A stretch of 64,000 nucleotides of DNA from Bin87 sp965221295 (GCA_965221295.1 OZ244879.1:2604001-2668000); one strand, 5' to 3'. Numbered from the stretch's first letter, positions 18,475-27,254 are shown. Notes: generated by a model from the letters alone, not told the origin. Program-made: numbers and translations.

Positions 18475-19218
18475 TCACACCGGCGTAACGGGCGATCCGG
18501 CGGCGGCCAGACTCACCGGCGCCGTCCTGCCGGCCCGGATCTCGGTTATCAAGTCTTCCAGAGATTCAATGCGCCGTTCGAACAGCGTAGCGGCGGTTCC
18601 TACCTGGCTCAAGCGGTGCGCGTCGCTGCCGCCAACCCGGGGCAGGCGAAGACTCTGGTTGAGGTCGGCGGCGAATCGGTTCTCATTGCACTTGCCCCGG
18701 CCGTTGTGGGTTTCAACCGCGTCGAACAACCCTACGTTCAGCTCGGATACGGCGCGCTCCAGCATTTCGGCGCGGGCGTAGGGATCCCCGGCCGGCTCTT
18801 CCAAGTACCGGCGCCGGTAGGGATGGGCCGCGATCAAAATGGCTCCCACGCTGTCGGCTTCGGCTCGAAGGAAACTGGGCTTGTGCATCCCGAACCGGTA
18901 GCGACTCAAGCCGAAGACCAGCACATGGCCGGCGTCGGTGTTGATTTCAGAGCCCGGCAGCGCCAGGATGCCATGGCGCTTGGTCAACTCGGCTGCGGCG
19001 TCGAGTGTCCAGAATTCGTCATGTTCGGTGATGCAGATCCCGTCCAGGCCAGCCGACCTCGCGGCATCGACCAATTCATCGGGAGAGAGGAAACTGTCGT
19101 CGGACTTGGGGTAGGTATGATTGTGCAGATCGATCAGCACGATGGATGGCTCCAGAGCGCCAGGACGCAACAGAATCATACCACCGATGACGCCGGAACG
19201 CAGATGCCTAGAGGTCAA
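18475..19218 (-). CDS. PHP-domain phosphoesterase
   Basis: The protein is about 247 aa. The metal ligands of the PHP fold appear in order: DLHNHTYPKSDDS, CITEHDEFW, a GSEINTDAGH strand, LIAAHPYRRR, ETHNGRGK and GGSDAHRLSQVG. These proteins hydrolyse phosphoesters (nucleotides, histidinol phosphate and others); the substrate is not evident. The first possible start is TTG at 19218, overlapping the ftsK stop as TTGA, which implies translational coupling. A later start before IDLHNH is possible. Confidence 0.88.
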   Translation of the reverse strand: MTSRHLRSGVIGGMILLRPGALEPSIVLIDLHNHTYPKSDDSFLSPDELVDAARSAGLDGICITEHDEFWTLDAAAELTKRHGILALPGSEINTDAGHVLVFGLSRYRFGMHKPSFLRAEADSVGAILIAAHPYRRRYLEEPAGDPYARAEMLERAVSELNVGLFDAVETHNGRGKCNENRFAADLNQSLRLPRVGGSDAHRLSQVGTAATLFERRIESLEDLITEIRAGRTAPVSLAAAGSPVTPV

Positions 19219-21338
19219 CCGATGACGAGACCCTCGCCTTTCAAGTCCTCCATGATTTCGTCGGCGACGGACTTGCGTACCTTGAATCTCCGTTCCAACA
19301 TGGCGGAGGTTACGCGAGGGTTGCGCAGCGCAATGTCCCGCGCTTGGTCAAGGTAGTTGCCGTTGTAGGCGCCGCCATCGTTGGGGTTGGGTTCCCCGGC
19401 ATCGTCCATGGGTTCTGCCTCCTCGGCGTCCAGATTGATCTGAGGCAGGGGCGGCCCCATTTGGTCGCGCCAAAAGTCGATCAGCCGGTCCATCTCTTCG
19501 TCGTAAACCAACGTGCCTTGACCCCGACGGGCCTTGGGGAAATCGTTGCTGAGGAGCAGCAGATCGCCCTTGCCCATCAGCGCTTCTGCGCCACCAGAGT
19601 CCAGGATCACCCGAGAATCCACCTGCGACGCCACGGCGAACGCGACGCGCGCCGGCACGTTGGCCTTGAGCAGACCCGTCACCACCTTGACGGATGGACG
19701 TTGGGTGGCCAGAACCATGTGGATGCCGGCCGCGCGACCCAGTTGGGCCAGCCTGACCAGTTGCTGTTCTACTTCCAGGCCGCCGGTCATCATCAGGTCG
19801 GCCAACTCGTCCACTATCAGAGCCAAAATCGGCATTGGATCTTCGGCTTTGGCGTTGTACCCCGCGATGTTGCGGACGCCCAAGTCTTCCATCATACGGT
19901 ACCGGCGGGTCATTTCGTTGATTAATCCGCGCAGGGCCGGCTGAACCTCGTCCGGTTCGACGATGACAGGTTTCACCAGATGCGGGATGCCGTTGAAGGG
20001 CGTCAATTCCACCCGTTTGGGGTCCACCATGATCAAACGCAAACGGTCGGGGGTTTGAGTCAGCAACAAGGAAGCCACCAGGGAGTTGATACACACGCTC
20101 TTGCCGGAGCCGGTGGCGCCGGCGATCAACAGGTGCGGCATCGCGGCCAGGTCCAGCGCCAGTGGTTGGCCTCCAGCGTCTTCGCCCAACGCGAAGGCCA
20201 ATCCTCCCTTTTGCGCGATCTTGCCGAATTCCGGGTCATCCACGATCGACCGCATCAATACCTTGCCCGGGGATGGATTGGGAACTTCCAGGCCGACCAA
20301 GCCCTCGCCGGGTTCCGGCGTTTCGATGATCCTGATGTATGGACTCTTGAGGGCCAGGGCCAGATCTTTACGTTGCTTGGTGATGTCGCTGACCCGTACG
20401 CGGCTGGGGCGTTGCTTGTCCGCCGCGTCTTCGCGTCCCGTTTTCCTGGGAACGTAGCCCGGCACAAGTCCGAAACGGATCACGCGAGGTCCGGCTTTCA
20501 CATCTTCCACGTCAACGTAGACTCCGTGTTCGGCCAGCGCCTCCTTGATCTCTTCAGACATTCCCGCGATGGCTTTGTGATCAACCTGGTGAGGCTCAGC
20601 CGGGGCGAGGATGTCGAGGGGCGGCAACTGCCAGCCACCGGTGGATTCGGGTCTGGGCAGGGTCGCGGCGGGGATCTGCGGGCTGACGGTCTCGGCTTCT
20701 GGGATTTGAGCCGCGTTGGCGGCCGGCGCGGCGCCGTGGGCCGGGTCCGGTCTTGCCTTGCTGAGCGCGGCGGCCGCGCGGTGAGCGCCGGTGGTTGACA
20801 CTGCGAACACCCAAGTCCCCGCGATTCGCACTCCAGACGCAGCTGCCACCAGCGCTGCCCTCGCCCCAATTCCGGCGTACCTGATGGCAGCCAGGTACCA
20901 ACGTGGACCGGCGGGCAGCAGCAACCCGAGCAGCAATAGGGCGCCGCAGAGTTCGAGGATGCCGAGGGCAATACTGCCGCCGGTTAGTGTGTATCCCCAC
21001 TTGCCAGAGACTCCGTAGGCATAAAAGGCGCCAACATCGCCCCGGACGAACGCCGCGCCGCCGATGGCGACAGCGACGACAACGGGCGCCGCCAGCCACC
21101 AACGCCATCCATCCCGGAAATACGCCGGTCGGTGCAACAGAGCGAGCAAGATTGCCAGGCCCAATGCTCCAATCGCGACCCAACCGAAGCCCAGCGTGTC
21201 TGTCAGCCATTGGCGCGCGCTGGGCACGAACCACGCCAGCGCTCCAGCCACCACCAGCGATACCCCAAGAACTCCCGCCTCGATTGACAACCGGAGCCAG
21301 TGGGGGTTGGCGCCGCGGGCCGCTGCGGACGTGGACAT
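19215..21338 (-). CDS. ftsK: DNA translocase FtsK/SpoIIIE
   Basis: The gene encodes 707 aa from the ATG at 21338, preceded by AGGAGG. The N-terminal part has about four membrane segments (residues 20-170). A Pro/Ala-rich linker leads to the RecA-like motor with GATGSGKSVC (Walker A) and LALIVDELADLMM (Walker B). The KOPS-reading gamma winged helix at the end contains RNPRVTSAMLERRFKVRKS. FtsK pumps chromosome ends through the division septum and aids dimer resolution. It lies in the minus-strand block downstream of rnj; a 105-bp gap separates them, so it may have its own promoter. Confidence 0.96.
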   Translation of the reverse strand: MSTSAAARGANPHWLRLSIEAGVLGVSLVVAGALAWFVPSARQWLTDTLGFGWVAIGALGLAILLALLHRPAYFRDGWRWWLAAPVVVAVAIGGAAFVRGDVGAFYAYGVSGKWGYTLTGGSIALGILELCGALLLLGLLLPAGPRWYLAAIRYAGIGARAALVAAASGVRIAGTWVFAVSTTGAHRAAAALSKARPDPAHGAAPAANAAQIPEAETVSPQIPAATLPRPESTGGWQLPPLDILAPAEPHQVDHKAIAGMSEEIKEALAEHGVYVDVEDVKAGPRVIRFGLVPGYVPRKTGREDAADKQRPSRVRVSDITKQRKDLALALKSPYIRIIETPEPGEGLVGLEVPNPSPGKVLMRSIVDDPEFGKIAQKGGLAFALGEDAGGQPLALDLAAMPHLLIAGATGSGKSVCINSLVASLLLTQTPDRLRLIMVDPKRVELTPFNGIPHLVKPVIVEPDEVQPALRGLINEMTRRYRMMEDLGVRNIAGYNAKAEDPMPILALIVDELADLMMTGGLEVEQQLVRLAQLGRAAGIHMVLATQRPSVKVVTGLLKANVPARVAFAVASQVDSRVILDSGGAEALMGKGDLLLLSNDFPKARRGQGTLVYDEEMDRLIDFWRDQMGPPLPQINLDAEEAEPMDDAGEPNPNDGGAYNGNYLDQARDIALRNPRVTSAMLERRFKVRKSVADEIMEDLKGEGLVIG

Positions 21339-21443
21339 AATGGCCTCCTGCCGCCAATGCCTAAAGTGGTTCAGGAAAATACGTTCGCCGCTGCCTGAGA
21401 GCAGCGGCGCGAGAGTCAACGCAACGGAAAGGGCGGGCTGCCG

Positions 21444-23126
21444 TCAGGTATCGAGAATCACTGGGATGATCATAGGGCGCTTGTTGAGGTTGGCGCGAAG
21501 GAACTGGCGAGCGACTTTCCGAATTTTTGCTTGCGCCGACTCTACGTTGTTCTCCTGCAACAGGCCCGATATTTCCATCTCCACGGCTTCCACCAGCCCG
21601 CGCAGCGCATCCGCCAGGTCATGCTGCTCGACGAACCCGCTGGCGGCGACCTGCACGTTCCCGGCGATTTCCCCATCGGCGTCCAATGCCGCGCATACTA
21701 CAACCACTCCGTCCCTGCCCAGTGATCGCCGCTCGCGGAGGATGTCGCTGTCGCTTTCGATGACGGTCGGCCCATCCAGGTAGATGGGTCCGGCGGGAAT
21801 CGAATCCACGACTCGCGCGCCGTCACGGTCAATTTCCAGAATATCGCCGTCTTCCAGGACGAAGATGCCGCCCGGAGCTGCGTTCAAGTCCCAAGCGAGC
21901 TGGGCGTGGGCTCGCAGGTGTCGGTACTCGCCGTGCACGGGCACAAAATACCGGGGTTTGGTGACGTTGAGCATCAGCTTCAGTTCTTCCTGGCTGGCAT
22001 GGCCGTGGACGTGCACCGGAGCGATGCGGTCGTACAACACGTGGGCGCCCTGGCGCAACAGGTTGTCGATGGTTTGACTCACGGCGCGCTCATTTCCGGG
22101 TATCGGAGTAGCCGAGATGATCACGGTGTCCCCACTGGCCAGTTCCACGTCGCGGCTCTGTCCGTTGGCGATGCGCACCAGGGCTGAGGTGGGTTCGCCT
22201 TGACTTCCAGTTGTCATCAATACTACCCGGTGGGAGGGCCAGTCATCAGCATCGCGCACGGGAATAATGGTATCCGGGCGAGCCTCCAAATAACCCATTT
22301 CCGTCGCCATTTTGACGTTGGCCACCATGCTGCGCCCCACGAAGGCTACCTTGCGGTCGTGTTTTTCGGCGGCGGTGATCACCTGTTGGATGCGGCTGAT
22401 CAGCGACGCGAAGGTGGCGATGATGACCCTTCCTGGAGCGTCGGCTAGGGCCCGGTCCAGCGCCGAACCCATCACCTGTTCGGATGGAGTATAGCCGGGC
22501 AGTTCGGCGTAGGTGGAATCGGAGCAGAGGAGCAGGACTCCGTCGGCGCCGCGACTGGCCAACGCCAGCAAATCGATGGTGTTGCCGTCAACCGGCGTGT
22601 GGTCGATTTTGAAATCGCCCGTGTGGACTACGGGTCCCAGCGGGGTTTCGATGTAGATCCCCATGGCGTCGGGGATGCTGTGGCACACCCGAAACCAGGT
22701 GGCGGTGAAGTTGTCTCCAAACTCCACGGGCGTTTCAGGCTCGATGACGTGGACGGCCATGTCGCGGGTTCGCCGGCGTTCGTGCAGCTTCACCTGGATC
22801 AAACCGTGGGCCAGCCGAGGGGCGTAAACGGGAACCTCCAGGTCAGGCAGCACGTAGGGCAGCGCGCCGATGTGGTCCTCGTGGCCATGGGTGATCAGGA
22901 TGCCACGCACCCGGTCGGCCCGAGCGGTGAGGTAGGAAACATCAGGAATGATGAGGTCAACGCCTGGCATGTCCTCGGAGGGGAATTGGATGCCACAATC
23001 AACCACGATAATGTCGTCGCCGCACTCCAACGCCATCATATTTTTGCCGATTTCGCCCAGACCGCCCAGGGGAATCACGCGCAACCGAGAGCCGGCGGAG
23101 GGATGCACCGGGAAATTGCTGGTCAA
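21444..23126 (-). CDS. rnj: Ribonuclease J
   Basis: The 560-aa protein is a metallo-beta-lactamase RNase. It has HGHEDHIGALPY (zinc ligands), VVHTGDFKIDHTP, a beta-CASP domain with FASLISRIQQVI and MTTGSQGEPTSALVRIA, and the HGHASQEELKLMLN and PVHGEYRHL motifs. It is an exo- and endoribonuclease for rRNA and mRNA maturation. The start is TTG (23126) with GGAGG at good distance; no upstream ATG is better. It follows the uracil-DNA glycosylase by 11 bp. Confidence 0.95.
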   Translation of the reverse strand: MTSNFPVHPSAGSRLRVIPLGGLGEIGKNMMALECGDDIIVVDCGIQFPSEDMPGVDLIIPDVSYLTARADRVRGILITHGHEDHIGALPYVLPDLEVPVYAPRLAHGLIQVKLHERRRTRDMAVHVIEPETPVEFGDNFTATWFRVCHSIPDAMGIYIETPLGPVVHTGDFKIDHTPVDGNTIDLLALASRGADGVLLLCSDSTYAELPGYTPSEQVMGSALDRALADAPGRVIIATFASLISRIQQVITAAEKHDRKVAFVGRSMVANVKMATEMGYLEARPDTIIPVRDADDWPSHRVVLMTTGSQGEPTSALVRIANGQSRDVELASGDTVIISATPIPGNERAVSQTIDNLLRQGAHVLYDRIAPVHVHGHASQEELKLMLNVTKPRYFVPVHGEYRHLRAHAQLAWDLNAAPGGIFVLEDGDILEIDRDGARVVDSIPAGPIYLDGPTVIESDSDILRERRSLGRDGVVVVCAALDADGEIAGNVQVAASGFVEQHDLADALRGLVEAVEMEISGLLQENNVESAQAKIRKVARQFLRANLNKRPMIIPVILDT

Positions 23127-23137
23127 GTAAACCTCCG

Positions 23138-23890
23138 TTAGAACAGCCGTTGTTGGCCGGGAGGTGGATCGGCCTCAGACGGCTCCGTCGGCGCTTCGCG
23201 GGGTGTCGACGGCTCGGTTGCTGCAGCGGGCAAATTCTCGCCCGCGGGCAGCATGTCCCACAACGAGGGTGGCGTCGGGTCGGCCGCGTAAACCGCTGGA
23301 TCCTCCCTGATTTGGCCGGGCGTCCCCGGCTCGGCCTGCATCCGCAGCACGTCCAGCAGCCCGGGCACTTTTGCGAAATCCTGCTCGATGGCGGCCCGCA
23401 TTTCCTGGCGGCGCAATCCGGCGGCCGGGTGCATGATCGGGAAGATGTGCCGCCCGCCCACCGGACGCAAGCGTCCCCTGGCGCGACTGATGCTCTGCCC
23501 CGGCAGGAACCTCGCCATGGAAAACCGGCCCAAAGTGACGATCAGCAACGGGTCAATAAGTTCGATCTGCTCGTCCAGGTATTTGCTACACGCCGCGATC
23601 TCGTCGGGCGCCGGGTCCCGGTTGTTGGGAGGGCGGCACTTGACCATGTTGGCGATGAAAACCTGTTCGCGAGTCATGCCGATGGACTGCAGCAATTCTT
23701 CCAAGAAGTTGCCGGCGGGACCGACGAATGGTCGCCCTTGGCGATCTTCATGAAAGCCGGGGCCTTCGCCGATGAAAAGGATTTCCGCACCTGCGGGGCC
23801 TTCGCCAGGCACAGCTTTGGTCCGGGAAGCGTGCAGCGAGCAATCGGCGCAGTTCCTGACCCGACGAGCAAGGTCTTCCAGCGTTTCCAT
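23138..23890 (-). CDS. Type-4 uracil-DNA glycosylase (Fe-S)
   Basis: The protein is 250 aa. C14 and C17 (RNCADCSLH) and two later cysteines (VKCRPPNNRDP and AACSKYL) match the four [4Fe-4S] ligands of family-4 UDGs. The catalytic motif GEGPGFHED and the HP-x-AGLRR motif near the end are present. The enzyme removes uracil arising from cytosine deamination, starting base-excision repair. A Pro/Glu-rich tail of about 45 residues follows the domain. It sits between acpP and rnj. Confidence 0.93.
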   Translation of the reverse strand: METLEDLARRVRNCADCSLHASRTKAVPGEGPAGAEILFIGEGPGFHEDRQGRPFVGPAGNFLEELLQSIGMTREQVFIANMVKCRPPNNRDPAPDEIAACSKYLDEQIELIDPLLIVTLGRFSMARFLPGQSISRARGRLRPVGGRHIFPIMHPAAGLRRQEMRAAIEQDFAKVPGLLDVLRMQAEPGTPGQIREDPAVYAADPTPPSLWDMLPAGENLPAAATEPSTPREAPTEPSEADPPPGQQRLF

Positions 23891-23956
23891 GATTGGCCTG
23901 CTACTATCCGGCGACGTTGCGGGCCCCCAGCCAATTCGGCAGGCATGAAAGGCCCG

Positions 23957-24217
23957 CTACTCGTCCTGAACACCCTTGCCCTTCAGGTAGGCTACCGCGT
24001 CGGCGACCGTGTGAATCTCGCCGGCGTCCTCATCGGGTATTTCGATGGCGCTGCCGTCGGAACTGAACTCTTCCTCGAAGGCCATGATCAATTCCACGAG
24101 GTCGAGCGAGTCGGCCCCCAGGTCGTCCTGGAAGGACGCCTCTTCAGTCACGTCGCCGGCTTCCACGCCGAGTTTGTCCACGACAATATCCGTAATGCGC
24201 TCAAGAACGGTACTCAA
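23957..24217 (-). CDS. acpP: Acyl carrier protein
   Basis: The protein is 86 aa if started at the TTG at 24217, which has GGAG about 9 nt upstream and gives normal ACP length; an upstream TTG at 24244 would add nine residues. Helix I (LERITDIVVDKLGV) and the phosphopantetheine-accepting serine in GADSLDLVELIMAFEEEF are classic. It carries growing acyl chains in fatty-acid synthesis and is clustered with fabD. Confidence 0.95.
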   Translation of the reverse strand: MSTVLERITDIVVDKLGVEAGDVTEEASFQDDLGADSLDLVELIMAFEEEFSSDGSAIEIPDEDAGEIHTVADAVAYLKGKGVQDE

Positions 24218-24280
24218 AGGTTCATCTCCATGAGAGGGCGGCAATCGGACGCCGCGGAGTTTTGCTGTCAGTTGTGGCGC

Positions 24281-24751
24281 TCAAAGGCGGGGCGCGCTAT
24301 TCGATTCAGCGTTCAGGCCGCGATTCGAAACGGAGCCGAGCACCCCATTTACGAATCTTGCGCTGCTCTCGCTGCCGAATTCCGACGCCAGTTCAGTGGC
24401 TTCGTTGATGATGACACGGTCGGGAGCCTGATCCCGCGAGGTCAGTTCGTAGATTGCCACACGCAATATGTTACGGTCAACGATGGCCAACAAATCTACC
24501 GGAAGCGCCGGGGCATACTCTTGTATGACCCCATCGATCCGCTGAATGTCATCAAGTATGCCCGTCACCAGTCGCTCGGCGTTCCTGCGAACGTTTCCGG
24601 GAACGGCGCGTTCTGCGCTAAGCCAGTCGATGGTTGTTGGGTCTGAATCACCACGGACATCGTGAACGTACAGGCATTGCAGAGCCAGGGCGCGAGCTTG
24701 GCGGCCCACCGGGGCCCGTCGTTGACCATGTGGTCCACGTTTGGCGCTCAT
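24281..24751 (-). CDS. nusB: Transcription antitermination factor NusB
   Basis: This all-helical protein of about 156 aa has the family landmarks. The N-terminal GRQARALALQCLYVHDV helix is followed by RNAERLVTGILDD and by LPVDLLAIVDRNILRVAIYEL. The PDRVIINEATELASEFGSESSARFVNGVL ending follows (VINEAVELAK-type motif). NusB with NusE binds boxA to support rRNA transcription. It lies between fabD and acpP, an unusual place. The ATG at 24751 is preferred over a TTG at 24760. Confidence 0.93.
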   Translation of the reverse strand: MSAKRGPHGQRRAPVGRQARALALQCLYVHDVRGDSDPTTIDWLSAERAVPGNVRRNAERLVTGILDDIQRIDGVIQEYAPALPVDLLAIVDRNILRVAIYELTSRDQAPDRVIINEATELASEFGSESSARFVNGVLGSVSNRGLNAESNSAPRL

Positions 24752-24778
24752 CGGACCCAACGGCCGCCGGACAATCGA

Positions 24779-25747
24779 TTATCCGCCGGTCAAGCTCTGT
24801 CGCTGATCAGCGCCGACCTTGCGGATTGAATCGGGGTCTGACAGCGTCAGGGCTTCGACGCCCGGTTCGATGCGTCGCACCAAGCTGGAGAGAACCCGGG
24901 CGGGGCCGAATTCCACAAACCGATTGACGCCTGAATCCAACATGAAGCGCACTGAGTGTTTCCAAAGGACGCAGTTGCAAAGGCCGGTGAGCAGTTCTTG
25001 TCGGGCCTGAGTCGAGTTGACGATTGGAGCGCCGGTGGAATTGGCGATAACTGGGAACTGCGGATCGCGCAAAGCGATTCCGTCGATGGCGTCGGTTAGG
25101 CCTTCCTGGGCCAGCGCCATCAGTCGGGAGTGGAAGGCTCCGCTCACGGCCAGAGGAACCACCTTTTTGGCGCCCCGCGCCGAAGCGAGGTCCATGGCCC
25201 TGGCCAAGGCCATCTTGTCGCCGCTCACGACAATCTGGTCGTCGGAGTTGATATTGGCCATCTCAACGCCGGCGTCCTGGGCGACTTGGGCCACGACGAT
25301 TTCGTCCAGCCCGATGATGGCGGCCATGGAACCCGGCTGGGTTTCCGCAGCTACGTGCATCAGTCGGCCGCGTTCCCGCACCAGCCTGATGCCGTCGCTG
25401 AAATCCATCACCCCGCCGACAACCATTGAAGTGTACTCTCCCAGGCTGTGGCCCGCGACGGCCGCGGGTTGGGGGGCGCCGGCTCCCAGGAATTCCTGCC
25501 ACGCCCGCCAGATGGCGATGCTGACCGTCATGATGGCGGGTTGAGCGAAGGCGGTGTCCTGCAGGGTTTCCGAGGGGCCGTCGAACATCACGCTGGTGAG
25601 GCTCGCGCCAAGGCTGTCGTCGGCCTCGTCGAAAACGTCGCGGGCGGCTTGGGAGGTTTCGTAAAGAGACCGACCCATGCCAACTTTCTGGGCGCCCTGG
25701 CCCGGGAAGATGAAGGAGTAGATGGGAGCTTTTTCGATGTCAGTCAT
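24779..25747 (-). CDS. fabD: Malonyl-CoA:ACP transacylase
   Basis: The gene encodes 322 aa from the ATG at 25747 with GGAGGG upstream. FIFPGQGAQKVGMG, the catalytic Ser in AVAGHSLGEYTS, an Arg in RLVRERGRLM and the His in SGAFHSRLM are all in place. It loads malonyl groups onto ACP for chain elongation. It lies 19 bp after rpmF and is followed by nusB and acpP. Confidence 0.97.
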   Translation of the reverse strand: MTDIEKAPIYSFIFPGQGAQKVGMGRSLYETSQAARDVFDEADDSLGASLTSVMFDGPSETLQDTAFAQPAIMTVSIAIWRAWQEFLGAGAPQPAAVAGHSLGEYTSMVVGGVMDFSDGIRLVRERGRLMHVAAETQPGSMAAIIGLDEIVVAQVAQDAGVEMANINSDDQIVVSGDKMALARAMDLASARGAKKVVPLAVSGAFHSRLMALAQEGLTDAIDGIALRDPQFPVIANSTGAPIVNSTQARQELLTGLCNCVLWKHSVRFMLDSGVNRFVEFGPARVLSSLVRRIEPGVEALTLSDPDSIRKVGADQRQSLTGG

Positions 25748-25766
25748 GCGACTGCCCTCCAAACGC

Positions 25767-25946
25767 TCACACCGCGACCGCGCGACCGCGGTAGTAGCCG
25801 CAGCCGGGACAGGCGGCGTGGGGACGCTTGGCCTGCCGGCATCGGGGACAACGGGCCGGGCTCATCGCGCGTAGCCGGTAGGCCGGTGATGAAAGCCGCC
25901 GTCCTTTTCGCGCTCTGGTCAGTTTCTTCTTTGGCAATGCACCCAT
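25767..25946 (-). CDS. rpmF: Ribosomal protein L32 (zinc type)
   Basis: The protein is 59 aa from the ATG at 25946 (GALPKKKLTRARKGRR). Two CxxC pairs (CPRCRQ and CPGCGYYRGR) make a zinc ribbon, the C+ form of L32. The reading frame upstream of this ATG runs through an 18-bp tandem repeat and is not part of the family. The yceD-rpmF-fabD order is conserved in many bacteria, although plsX is missing here. Confidence 0.95.
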   Translation of the reverse strand: MGALPKKKLTRARKGRRLSSPAYRLRAMSPARCPRCRQAKRPHAACPGCGYYRGRAVAV

Positions 25947-25963
25947 TTCAGTTCCAGTTCCTA

Positions 25964-26020
25964 GAGGCTCGTTACCCAGAGGTTCGTTACCCAATTGAGG
26001 TTCGTTACCCAATTGAGGTT
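25964..26020. repeat. 18-bp tandem repeat upstream of rpmF
   Basis: The units GAGGTTCGTTACCCAATT at 25979-25996 and 25997-26014 are identical. A shorter degenerate copy precedes (25964-25978) and the first six bases of another follow (26015-26020). It fills most of the yceD-rpmF gap. Confidence 0.85.
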
Positions 26021-26051
26021 ATGAGCCGTGGTTTGTCAGATTGATTCAAGA

Positions 26052-26570
26052 TTAAGTTTCGACCATCAGGGAGCGTAGCGCGGCCCACCTGGGGTCGATA
26101 TTTTGCGCGTAGCAATCGCACTGGGCTTGATTTCGGTCAATGCCGCAACGGTCACAAATTCCCACGCAGTCAGGCCTACAAAGCGGTTTCAGCGGCAAAA
26201 TGGAAAGCGCGGACTGCCGAACGGCCTCTGCCAGATCCAGCGTGTGATCGCGCGCGATGTAAAATCCTTCCCATTCTGTTGGCGGGAGCACGCGGTGTCC
26301 GGTTTTGAGGTCGATCTCAGGCAGGTATTCCTCGTCGATCTCCAGCTCCAGAGACTGGTTGAAATCCACCAAGCAGCGACTGCAATCCTGTAGGACCACA
26401 ACCGTGAGCCAAGCCTGGGTCCAAATTCCCTGGTGGGTTCGAACCAATTTGACCGGTCCCGATGCGTTTTGTACAGGGTCGAGGGTTGGGTTCGCATCTC
26501 CTTCAACAACCGAGAAGGCCCGTTCAGAGCCGATGGGTTCCTTCAACAACTGTGAAACGTTGTATTGCAT
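26052..26570 (-). CDS. YceD/DUF177 family protein
   Basis: The protein is 172 aa. It has the DUF177 pattern: a central beta domain with LQDCSRCLVDFNQSLELEIDEEY split by the family's CSRC motif, and a Cys-rich end with CRPDCVGICDRCG and CDC. YceD proteins sit with rpmF and are linked to 23S rRNA or L32 assembly in bacteria and chloroplasts. It is the first of the rpmF-fabD-acpP block. Confidence 0.88.
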   Translation of the reverse strand: MQYNVSQLLKEPIGSERAFSVVEGDANPTLDPVQNASGPVKLVRTHQGIWTQAWLTVVVLQDCSRCLVDFNQSLELEIDEEYLPEIDLKTGHRVLPPTEWEGFYIARDHTLDLAEAVRQSALSILPLKPLCRPDCVGICDRCGIDRNQAQCDCYAQNIDPRWAALRSLMVET

Positions 26571-26682
26571 TGTGGCACCGCCGGCGGCGAGCGCTCAATT
26601 TTTACGGACGAGATTATAGGTTGGAGTGGCGTCTATCGCAAGTGATGGGATTGCGAATTGTGGGTTTTTTATGAATCGGCGG

Positions 26683-27093
26683 TCAGTCCGGCGCGGCGTT
26701 GGCGTTGATGTACTCAATGATGTCGTTGGTGGAGGCGCCGGGCCCGAATACGGCCGACACCCCCATGTCAGCCAGCGGCGCGCGGTCGACCTCGGGCACG
26801 ATCCCGCCCAGAACCACCAATACGTCCTCCATGCCTTGTTCCCGGAGCAGCCGCATGATTTCGGGCAGCAATTCCATGTGGGCCCCGGACAGAATGCTCA
26901 AACCCAGCACAGAGACATCCTCTTGGGCTGCCGCCTGCACTATCATCTGGGGCGTTTGTCGGATGCCGGTGTAGATGACCTCCATACCAGCGTCCCTAAG
27001 CGCCCGGGCGATCACCTTGGCTCCCCGGTCGTGGCCGTCCAACCCTGGTTTGGCGACTAGGACCCGGATCGGATTGCTGACTTCTGTGACCAT
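26683..27093 (-). CDS. B12-binding subunit of acyl-CoA mutase
   Basis: The protein is 136 aa from the ATG at 27093 (VTEVSNPIRVLVAKPGLDGHD). The cobalamin-binding signature DGHDRGAK (D-x-H-x-x-G, the base-off His), then GLSILSGAH and LGGIVPE, is the standard small subunit of split methylmalonyl-CoA-type mutases. It must pair with the large subunit encoded at 13075-14730, about 12 kb away on the other strand. No other mutase large subunit is seen in the window. Confidence 0.92.
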   Translation of the reverse strand: MVTEVSNPIRVLVAKPGLDGHDRGAKVIARALRDAGMEVIYTGIRQTPQMIVQAAAQEDVSVLGLSILSGAHMELLPEIMRLLREQGMEDVLVVLGGIVPEVDRAPLADMGVSAVFGPGASTNDIIEYINANAAPD

Positions 27094-27254
27094 TTCCTGT
27101 TTGCCCGCTCCGTGGGGAGGCGCCACGTTTGGCGCGTAAAATGCAGGTGACGATTTTCGCAGATGCTGCAACCGGGCGCAATATGCCCGGCGATGACCAT
27201 TTGGCTCCCGTCTTCCCAGCGGATGGGGACGTTCAATGATCTCGCCGGCGTCAT
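27057..27254 (-). CDS. Possible small CxxC-HxH protein overlapping the B12 subunit gene
   Basis: A 65-aa frame shows strong third-position G/C bias and a sensible composition: PIRWEDGSQMVIAGHI, then CSICENRHLHF, a C-x2-C-x3-H-x-H arrangement that could bind zinc. It overlaps the first 37 nt of the mutase small-subunit gene in another frame. No family is recognised and the ribosome site is weak, so it may be chance or a gene remnant. Confidence 0.3.
   Translation of the reverse strand: MTPARSLNVPIRWEDGSQMVIAGHIAPGCSICENRHLHFTRQTWRLPTERANRKWSQKSAIRSGS

Noticed and set aside
18193..19356. A 387-residue plus-strand frame
   Set aside because: It is antisense to the ABC ATPase and PHP genes, which carry full catalytic motifs.
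23150..24646. A 498-residue open frame on the plus strand
   Set aside because: It lies antisense to the UDG, acpP and nusB genes, which have clear families; its translation has no motif and is His/Arg/Gly-rich, as expected of an antisense frame in high-GC DNA.
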